Below, one piece after another: positions 56,521 through 64,000 of a DNA stretch of 64,000 bases (the first letter of the stretch is position 1; every line of letters starts with the position of its first letter). The notes beneath the pieces were generated by a model that was given only the letters and a program-made list of their open reading frames with translations, did not search any database and was not told the DNA's origin. The translations under genes and the position numbers were made by a program. Origin of the DNA: Terana coerulea (taxonomy: Eukaryota > Basidiomycota > Agaricomycetes > Polyporales > Phanerochaetaceae); assembly GCA_024811115.1 (NCBI GenBank), contig JAKOGH010000696.1, positions 62,001-126,000 on the forward strand, written 5' to 3'.

Positions 56521-58857
56521 ATGAGTTACGAACGCATTCCACTAGAGGAGTTCTCGCAGAACTTCTCTACAGCCATTGGTGCGTGTGACGTAGCAGAACT
56601 CCATTGCCTCATGCATGCATTGACAACACACAGAATTATCCAGCGTGGCGCTGGGAGGTCAGATCTGCTCTGTCTCAGACGAGTTCTTCGCCGAGGCCTA
56701 CCACCTGTTGTTGGTTGAGGTAAGCGAGCTGCCCGACGCATAGCACCCGACGCCGACGACACTTACCGCATGACACAGCCCGCGCCGAGTCTGAAAGGCC
56801 AGTTTGGGCCCAAAGGTGCGTTATTTAGCGGCTGGGAGAGTCGTCGACACAACCCCGCCTACGACTGGTATGCTAGCCGTTTGCTTCTTCCGTCCCCGGA
56901 TACCTTTCCTGACCAACTGTCGTACTTTCAGGTGTATCATCAAACTGGGATGCCCGGGTGAAGTGTTTGGCTTCGATGTGGATACTGCACACTTCAACGG
57001 TCAATGATGTCGTTGAAACATAGCTACGCCGCGGGATGCTGATTTTTGTTTTAGGCAATGAGGCACCTCAGATCTCCATCGACGCCCTCTACTCCGAAGA
57101 GGACGGGGCACCAACGGAGTTCGACGGGAAGGTCAGTGTGCATGATCTGCATCATTCCTTACTGCTTATGGCCTGAATTATTCTGAAACAGTGGCGAGAG
57201 ATCCTGCCAAAGGTAGACCTGGGACCTAGCTCCCGGCATCTCTTCAAGATACCACCCACCGCAGGGGCAAACTATGTCAAACTTAATATGTATCCGGACG
57301 GCGGAATCGTGAGCCCACCTCCGCATTTGCTTTGCGCCTCGGGCTCATCGCAGACTGCATTAGGCAAGGTTCCGCGTATACGGGCTCGTGAAGCCAGTAT
57401 TCCCATCAGACCAGGCCGCTAGCTTTGACTTAGCACACGTTTTTGCTGGCGGAAGGGTCGTCTTTACCTCAGATCAGCACTTCGGCGTGGGCTCAAACCT
57501 GATACTGCCTGGCAGAGGTACGTCATTTTCGCACCAAAGCCGCATTTTCCGACAATGTCGTAAATGTGAAATATTGCAGGCAAGGATATGGGCGATGGCT
57601 GGGAAACAAAACGCAGTAGACAGAAGGGTCATAAAGACTGGGCTATAATTAAGCTGTAAGTCATTTAATGCGTGGGATCATCGAGCCAGCTACTCATCGG
57701 CCATTTACTCGCTCCGATTTACATCGGAAATTCCCAGTGGAGATGCGGGCGTTCTTTCTTACATCGAGATCGACACGGCCCATTTCAAGGGCAACTTCCC
57801 TGAGTCATGCGAAATCCACGCAACATTATCTAAGGACATTGTCCCTGACGGCGTTGCCGAGGATCAGTGGTCACTTGTACTCCCGAGGGCGAAGTTGGGG
57901 CCTCACCGCCAGCATCAGTTCCAACTCGCGAACGTCGACCAGCCGTACACGCACATCAGAGTCACGATCCATCCCGACGGCGGCATCAAGCGTGTTCGAG
58001 TGATCGGGCGCAGAGCCGGCGGAGGGTTCAGCGTTGGCGGCGCCCAGGACGGCGGCGAGCCGATAACTGCCAAGGCGACGACGGCCGCATCGGCTGTGAC
58101 GGCGGACGCGCCGCCATCTGAAACCAGCGGCCGCCGCGGGAACGCCGCCATTCCCGCGCTCACGCTAACTGCGGAGGCGTTCTCTCCCTTTGGCCAGGTC
58201 GTGCAGGCCTACGCGGACCTCGCTGCGGTTCCGGCCCCGCGCACGACGCGCATTACGGGCGCGAACCAGGGCACGGCGGTCAAGTTCCACAAGCTCGCGC
58301 TGCACGAGTCGTCCTACCCGCCCGAGGCAAACGCGACGACTGGCCTCGCCATCTACCGCTGCAAGCCCATCGATGTCGTAAACGGCGAATGGCCCGTGAA
58401 GCTTTTGGAGAGACATCCCGCCACTAAGCAGGCCTTTATTCCCATGGGTCAGGCCTTCGGGGCCGACGCCCTTGTCGGCCCTGCAAAGCGGTATCTAGTT
58501 GTTGTGGCCCTGAACGGCCCGGATGATAAACCAGATCTAAAGACGATGAGGGCGTTCATCGCTTCTGCTGGGCAGGGTATCGTGTACAACCAGGGCATCT
58601 GGCGTGAGTTGTGGTTTCCGCTTGTCTCAAGTTCATGTGGCTCACGCATTTCCACCTTTACAGACCATCCAATGGCTGTTTTGGACGGCGTAAGTGCCAA
58701 CCACCGTTCATGCCTGGTCTTAACTGACAGTACTCCGCCATAGCCTATGGACTTGACTTGCGTTGAGACGCAGATTGGCAACGGTGACCCGCTGGACTGC
58801 GAGGTGGTTACTGTAGACGCGCTTGAGCCTCTCTACACCGTTCAAATTCCGCTGTAG
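56521..58857 (+). CDS. bifunctional allantoicase / ureidoglycolate lyase (DAL2-DAL3 fusion)
   Basis: Last steps of ureide (uric acid, allantoin) catabolism on one 574-residue chain: allantoate to ureidoglycolate and urea, then to glyoxylate and urea. Exons: 56521-56582, 56644-56719, 56779-56867, 56932-56999, 57055-57131, 57192-57308, 57364-57517, 57580-57655, 57738-58603, 58664-58689, 58744-58857. Two allantoicase repeats are seen, each with a Gly-Trp-Glu turn ([18 protein letters not shown]), a CIIKLG/AIIKLG strand, and D(V/I)DTAHF. An Ala/Gly/Thr linker (about residues 355-390) follows, then the ureidoglycolate lyase cupin ([28 protein letters not shown]). Uninterrupted. A comparable fused locus is known in Cryptococcus (DAL2,3,3). 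Likely cytosolic or peroxisomal. Confidence 0.93.
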
Positions 58858-59111
58858 TTGACTTCCCAATGAAGATTTCTCACAGTTCTGTGCTGCTCTC
58901 AGGGTCGTCACCGCGGCTGCTCAGCGACTCCGCCTGTCGACCAAAATTGGTAAGAGGCGGGATTGTGGCGGCCACGCGGTTATCTACCGTCAATTGACAC
59001 AACTGATCTGGGCGATCGCGCAATGATCTACGGCCGAAAAACGACCTTGTCTCTAAACTTACACCTTGCCGCACAGCTTCGTTCGTCTCGTGCATACACT
59101 GACGCTATAAA

Positions 59112-60577
59112 ATGACTGCAACAGGGCTGATCTCCATCCGCACGACGGGAAATAAGATCGAGATCGTCGACCAGCTCCTCCTGCCGCATACTGTAGCATT
59201 CATCGAGATCGATACCATTGAGAAGGCTCATGAAGCTATCAAGTCCATGAAGGTGCCTTCCACAATAGTTTGACTTGTACGAACAGCTAACGACATTCTC
59301 AGATTCGCGGCGCGCCCGCAATTGCATCGCTCGCCGCTCTCGTGTTCGCTACCCACCTCACTTCAGCACTTGAAGCGTCCACAGCGCCAGACTTCCTTGC
59401 CTCACCTGAAGCCCTTAAGAACTATGTCGAGCCAACCCTCGCTTACCTCTACACTGCCCGTCCAACAGCTGTGAACCTCGGAGCGGCTACTCGCCGCTTG
59501 ACGAAGACCCTCCATGGCGGCATCGACGCAAGCAAAGACGCCCGCGCTATTGCTCAAGATCTCGTATTGGAGGGCTGGGCCATCGATAAGGAGGATGTGT
59601 CGAGGAACAAGGCGATGTCAAAGTGGGGTGGAGAGTGGCTGCTGGAGAACGTGAAACAGAAGGGCAAAGCGTCGGAGGGTCTACATGTCATGACGGTATG
59701 CAATACCGGGTCATTGGCAACTTCAGTACGCAAATATCATTTGAAGCATACCTTTCTCTGATATTTCCGGCTAGGGATATGGCACCGCGCTTGGTCTCAT
59801 TACGTACCTGCACGAAACTGGCAAGCTCGAAAGAGCATACTTTACACAGTCGACACCGTACCACCAGGGATCAAGGCAAGTTATTTGTCAGCCATACATT
59901 TCGTAGGTCTAACTGAACTCCAGACTTACTGCTTTTGAACTGCAGTCGCTCAAAATTCCCTCAACAATGCTTTGCGACAGTATGGTTGGCTCTTTGTTCC
60001 AGCACCACGACATTGCTGGTATTGGTAAATTTCCAGCTACATGAGATCTGTATCAAGCGTTCAATGGCTGTTTTTAGCTGTTGGAGCCGACCGAATAACA
60101 AAGAATGGTGATACCGCAAACAAGGTTCGTGTCGTCGGTTATTACGCTTCACATGTGTTGACTGGCTGTTCCGTAGATTGGAACCTACAACGCTGCTGTA
60201 CTGGCGGCTCGCCATAACATCCCATTCATAGTCGTCGCTCCCGTGAGCACTGTAGACCAAGACATGGAGGACGGTAGCCAGTGCGTATCAAATTCTACTA
60301 ATGTATCTCGTGCTCACCACCTTTCAGGATACCCATCGAGCAGCGCCCACCATTGGAAGCTTGCTTGGTTCGAGGGGCATTGTACCCCTTCTCAACGAAC
60401 GCAGAAGGCGTGAAGGAGCAGACCACCGTTATGGTGACACCCGAGGGCTTGGAGGGCGTCTACAACCCAAGCTTTGACGTTACCCCCGCCGAGCTCATTA
60501 CTGCAATCGTGACCGAGAAAGGCGTTGCAGTGAAGGCACCAGGAAGCAAAATCTTCGATTTGAGTAGCATTGTGTAG
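59112..60577 (+). CDS. MRI1: methylthioribose-1-phosphate isomerase
   Basis: Methionine-salvage enzyme converting 5-methylthioribose-1-phosphate to methylthioribulose-1-phosphate; eIF2B-alpha-like fold, 386 residues. Exons: 59112-59252, 59303-59725, 59775-59875, 59924-60018, 60078-60124, 60177-60280, 60328-60577. Signature motifs: [21 protein letters not shown], catalytic-Cys region [34 protein letters not shown], and the second catalytic segment LCDSMVG followed by [20 protein letters not shown]. The intron 59876-59923 begins with GC (AAG|GCAAGT), a rare but regular GC-AG intron, supported by the perfect motif on joining. Uninterrupted. Confidence 0.95.
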
Positions 60578-61207
60578 ATTGCGTGTTATATATAGCTGTA
60601 TCATGAACTATTAGAAGCTTCATAGCTGTGTAGTGTAACACTTGTTTGTGCACATCACCTCATGGAAGATTTCTGGGGAGTTACTGATGTTGCCACCCGG
60701 AAAGGATACACAAGCTCACACTTGCGTCCACACCGGTGACACCGCTAGCTTGTGCATGCCGCCGTCAAGGCGGATAGCAATGTTGTCGAACATTTGCTCG
60801 AGGCCTGCTCCTCGATGCCCATCCCGGTCAGATGCCATGGCGACGAACCGGGCCGAGCTCCGCGGTGACCCTTGCTGTGCTCACCCCTGCCCCCGCCGTC
60901 GGTCAATGTAATCTTTCAGAAGTTGGTGAGCCTCCGCCGCATTCGCTGTGATTACTGCAGAACAACCCTCGGACGAAAACATCATGTGCAAGACTGGGCG
61001 GCGTTACAAGCCGCACAGGGAATGCTTGGCAGTCAACGGGGCAGGACAAAACATTGATCCTCGCCTCGATGATTGATCGGGCTACTTGAACCGCTCACGC
61101 TTGGCCTGCACCACGCTTCGACTCCAAACCCAACCTCTTTATTCTCTACCGCCACCTTCAGCTTAGGGGCCCACCGCTCATTTCACCAGCCCTCCCTTTC
61201 ATTCATT
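60578..61207. other. intergenic
   Basis: About 630 bases of 3' and 5' flank between MRI1 and the lytic transglycosylase gene. The last 130 bases are C/T-rich leader. No gene recognised. Confidence 0.5.
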
Positions 61208-62586
61208 ATGAAGCTCACCGCTCCCTTCGTCTGCCTCGTCGCCGCCATCGGCGCTGCCGAGGCTGCATTCCCCGCCATGCTGAACGCGGTCTCTCCGAAC
61301 ACGCCCGCCATGCGCGACTTAGCAACCAGCGTCGCACTCCTGTCGAGGGCAGCCTCGTTTCGCGTAAGAACGGCAAGAGGTGCAAGACGAGGTCTTCGGT
61401 AAGCCCTCCCATTGTTCTGCATTTCTCGGAGCCATAACGAGGGTGTGAATAGAGCTCTGCTGCTCCTGCCGCTACCACATCCGTGGTTGCTACACCGGTG
61501 CAGGCGGTAGCCCAGAAGCCTGCCAGCTCTAGCTCCAGCAAGGCGCCCGCTCCTGCTAAGGCCACCAGCGCGGGGGGCAACCAGTCTTCCGGCACCAATC
61601 AGCTGAACACCCTCTCGTCAGGTCAATGCGGCGCCAGCGGTGCTACTCGTAAGTCACTCTTGCTGGTATCCATGAGTTGGGTGTGCCGACATTTCGCCTT
61701 GTAGACGATGTCACGGCGACGACCGGACCCAACGGAAGCCAGCAATGGTTCAACTGTGGAGTCGAGGGTGGAGGATGGAACCCACCCCCTATGACGGTCA
61801 AGGATGTTGTTACGAAGGACCTGAGCGCTGCTGCTTCGGAAAAGAACAGCCCATTCGCGAACTGCGCCCCTTACATTGACCTGATGAACCAACACGCCAA
61901 TGCTGCAGGAAGTAAGTCCACTCGATTCGGTCTTGCCTTTGATACTCGTTAAATGTCGTGATAGTTCCGCCCATCTTCATCGCGTCCATCGCTATGCAAG
62001 AGAGCTCTTGCAATGCCGATCAAACTGGTGGTGCCGGTGAACAGGGCCTCATGCAAATAACGAAGGTGTGTTGCGGAGCATCTTGTTGAAGGCCAATGTT
62101 AACGGGGTAATGTAGGACAAATGTAACGCCGCTCCTAACGGAAACTGCAAGGAGCCTGTAAGTGTCCTCTTGTTGTGCGATGTGACTCGGGATTTACTAA
62201 ATGCTATGTGAAGAACTACAACATTAAGACAGGAGTTGACTTCTTTGCGTCACTCCTTGCGCAGAACGACAACAATGTCCTCCTCGCCATCGGCGAGTAC
62301 AATGGTTGGAAGAAGGGCTTGACCAAGGTCAGTGCAGCGAGTCAGGGCATTGCTCAATCGTGCTCATGTTTTCCACAGCAAGAGGCTACTGCGGCGGCAC
62401 ACACCGACTGCTGCCCCTGCCAGAACAACCTGGACTAGTACGTCTCTTGCTGATCTCACTGTGCGGACCCTAACACATTGTTCATCTAGCCTTACTCAAT
62501 TCCTGAACGGATGGGTTCTCGGAGTCGACCCTACCAGCTCCCTCCGGATTGGCTCCTACTTCAACCTCGACGTCTGTCACAGATAA
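61208..62586 (+). CDS. secreted lysozyme-like / GH23-type lytic transglycosylase
   Basis: Secreted protein of about 335 residues with the transglycosylase-SLT (GH23-like) fold. Exons: 61208-61398, 61453-61648, 61705-61911, 61965-62065, 62116-62157, 62214-62327, 62379-62437, 62490-62586. Signal peptide (KLTAPFVCLVAAIGAAEAAF), a Ser/Ala/Thr linker (AQKPASSSSSKAPAPAK), then the catalytic region: SIAMQESSCNAD with the presumed catalytic Glu, AGEQGLMQIT, and GEYNGW. Cysteine pairs (FNCG, NCAPY, CNAAPNGNC, DCCPCQ) suggest disulfides. Such proteins are thought to cleave bacterial peptidoglycan and may act against competing bacteria. One base appears missing at 61353-61354 (CC run) in exon 1; the exon end and all later exons are consistent. 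Confidence 0.85.
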
Positions 62587-62901
62587 TCGGTGGCCGGATG
62601 CGAGGAGCCTGGTGTTCTTCTGAAATCATGTCTCAACTTGATGATACCCCGTTTGCTCTCTTGGCTGTGCTGTCAATCGTAGCTAACGACCTCGGTCTGC
62701 TCACCAATAATGCATACACTACTTGATACGCTACCTCAAGTCAGCTTGGTTTTGCCGATCTTGCTGCGGACGCCACAAGGCCTTTGCCGGATATGAGAGC
62801 TACACTGACAATTCTCCTTGGTGAACGGCATACCCTTGGATAGAAAAGCAGGCCAGAAAACATACTTCGCCGTCGTTCTGCGCGTTGCGGCTGAAGCTCA
62901 C
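62587..62901. other. 3' flank of GH23-like gene
   Basis: About 315 bases between the stop codon and the transposon target duplication. No gene seen. Confidence 0.5.
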
Positions 62902-62911
62902 TGCCACCCAT
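62902..62911. repeat. 10 bp target-site duplication, left
   Basis: TGCCACCCAT, exactly abutting the element; repeated at 63635-63644. Confidence 0.88.
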
Positions 62912-63056
62912 TAGTCTCGTGACCAGCCTCTCCAATGACCCAATTTAGACATTGGATCAGGAGAGTCTGGTGCCCGCCCAACGGCGGACGGGGGTTTGCG
63001 TTCGTCCATTTCTCGGCGAGCGCTTAGCTCCCTCGAGACTCGAGGTTCGACTCCCT
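62912..63056 (+). repeat. left terminal inverted repeat
   Basis: Starts TAGTCTCGTGACCAGCC; the inner end carries the self-complementary CCCTCGAGACTCGAGG and an exact Pol III B-box-like GGTTCGACTCC (63044-63054). Confidence 0.9.
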
Positions 63057-63491
63057 GTGTCACACTATTGTAGCACATACTCAGGAGATGTAATATCAAT
63101 ACTTGAACATTGTTTTATGATTTATAAAAATTAATAACAATTTTTGTGCTCGCTGGGCCTCTTAAACGGACACACAAATAAATGCGATAAAAACAGGTCC
63201 AGCAGATAGGTTATGCGGCGGAACATGCTTCTGGGGCATTGCTTACGGCCTTATCTCACACAGTCTTGGTACAGAAGGCTAACTGTGTGCATTTTGTGAT
63301 ATTCCATCAAGTGGAAACTATAGGACTGCTCGGGCTGGGCAGTGTTGCTCAGCCAACTGAGCGGTGACACTGCGCCGCAAGTTATAACCGCACCGTCGCC
63401 CAATCTATTCCACAAAAATTGTTACAAATGTTAAATATACAGTCTCAGTGTGGCCATACATTTATGTGGTACTATAGTCAAACATAGACGG

Positions 63492-63634
63492 AGGGAGTCG
63501 AACCTCGAGTCTCGAGGGAGCTAAGCGCTCACCGAGAAATGGACGAACGCAAACCCCCGTCCGCCGTTGCGGGCACCAGACTCTCCTGATCCAATGTCTA
63601 AATTGGGTCATTGGAGAGGCTAGTCACGAGACTA
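63492..63634 (-). repeat. right terminal inverted repeat
   Basis: Inverted copy of 62912-63056; two bases shorter in the GCCCGCCCAACGG segment and with a few substitutions. Confidence 0.9.
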
Positions 63635-63644
63635 TGCCACCCAT
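63635..63644. repeat. 10 bp target-site duplication, right
   Basis: TGCCACCCAT, second copy, exactly abutting the right end of the element. Confidence 0.88.
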
Positions 63645-64000
63645 GGCATACTGTACCCAGACGGGTGTGGAAATGATCCGATGATCCGTCTCCTCCAACC
63701 GCTGCCATTTTAGGTCAAAGCGGCGGGATGCCAAGCGCCTGTTACAGCTTGTTTCGAACCACCACAGCGTTGACTGGTAGCAATGTACGTTTTTCAAGCC
63801 AGTCAAGTGCATTCATTCAATCTGAGCATCGTTTGTAGCACGTTATCTCCGTGGCTATGGTTCTTTCCCACCAATCGCATACTATACACTTGAAAATCGT
63901 TGTATTCTTGCTATATATTGGCAAGTCGTTCGCATGCAATACAAGGACGTTCTGAGCGTTTCTACCATCTCGGAGACGATGCAATTCAACAGAATTCTGA
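63645..64000. other. window end, no gene recognised
   Basis: 356 bases of AT-richer sequence with TATATA-like words (about 63911-63918). No motif supports a coding or RNA gene; it may be the flank of a gene beyond the window. Confidence 0.4.

Larger units (their letters stand above)
62912..63634. mobile_element. non-autonomous Mutator-like element (MULE-type MITE)
   Basis: 723 base element with long terminal inverted repeats: left 62912-63056 (145 bases) and right 63492-63634 (143 bases, inverted), differing by only a few bases plus a 2 base gap. Both ends begin TAGTCTCGTGAC. A perfect 10 base direct repeat TGCCACCCAT lies immediately outside each end (62902-62911 and 63635-63644), as expected of a target-site duplication. 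Long inverted ends with an 8-11 base duplication are characteristic of Mutator-like transposons. The 435 base centre is AT-richer and has no transposase frame, so the element would need a transposase supplied from elsewhere. High arm identity indicates recent insertion. Confidence 0.88.

Noticed and set aside
57656..57737. Frame shift in the allantoicase gene near 57730
   Set aside because: Using the CAG at 57735-57737 as acceptor gives a perfect IKLGDAGVL join, so no error is needed.
63044..63054. tRNA gene or tRNA-derived SINE suggested by the B-box-like word
   Set aside because: No A box, cloverleaf or acceptor stem could be built, and the direct repeats at the outer ends show a DNA transposon instead.
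1..64000. CRISPR arrays, bacterial operons or phage genes
   Set aside because: No regularly spaced repeats, ribosome-binding sites or phage motifs; all genes are intron-bearing fungal types.

Overview
Nuclear DNA of a basidiomycete fungus, most likely an Agaricomycete close to the Polyporales. The evidence is dense 48-65 base GT-AG introns, GC-rich coding sequence, and typical families: a DUF6535 protein, an ERT1-type zinc-cluster/PAS factor, a fused allantoicase/ureidoglycolate lyase, CE16-like SGNH esterases and fungalysin. Nothing viral, plasmid-borne or bacterial was seen.

Layout. 1-11 kb: tail of a DJ-1/PfpI gene, secreted fungalysin protease, an AIM24-family gene, a U2 snRNA gene (minus strand), a 2.5 kb gene-poor stretch, and a conserved gene of unknown function. 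11.6-15.3 kb: a DUF6535 membrane-protein gene that looks broken. 16-27.3 kb: a tandem array of six short-chain dehydrogenase (SDR) genes plus one chimeric remnant, with a duplicated block of about 2.5 kb. 27.7-33.3 kb: two paralogous SGNH esterases on the minus strand flanking a C2H2 zinc-finger gene. 34.5-39.2 kb: another SDR, an ACR3 arsenite exporter, CDC26 and PRA1. 39.7-56 kb: ERT1-like regulator, HemK/MTQ1 methyltransferase, PEX5 receptor, a C2H2 factor, and a membrane-anchored alpha/beta hydrolase. 56.5-62.6 kb: allantoicase-ureidoglycolate lyase fusion, methylthioribose-1-phosphate isomerase and a secreted GH23-like lytic transglycosylase. 62.9-63.6 kb: a non-autonomous Mutator-like element with long terminal inverted repeats and a perfect 10 bp target duplication.

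Themes. Purine-nitrogen salvage (allantoate to glyoxylate and urea), methionine salvage, peroxisome import and gluconeogenic control are housekeeping. The SDR array, esterase pair, fungalysin and lytic transglycosylase are the accessory, secretory or detoxifying part. The array shows local gene birth and death: copies share the same four intron positions and phases, have related TATA promoters, and one remnant preserves a duplication junction.

Caveat. More than half of the recognisable genes carry one or more single-base frame shifts, most in short homopolymers, although flanking exons, splice sites and catalytic motifs are intact. This looks more like residual consensus errors than mass pseudogenisation. 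Gene models below are given through these breaks, with positions stated. Exon joins were checked by hand: the totals are whole numbers of codons once the stated shifts are allowed for.
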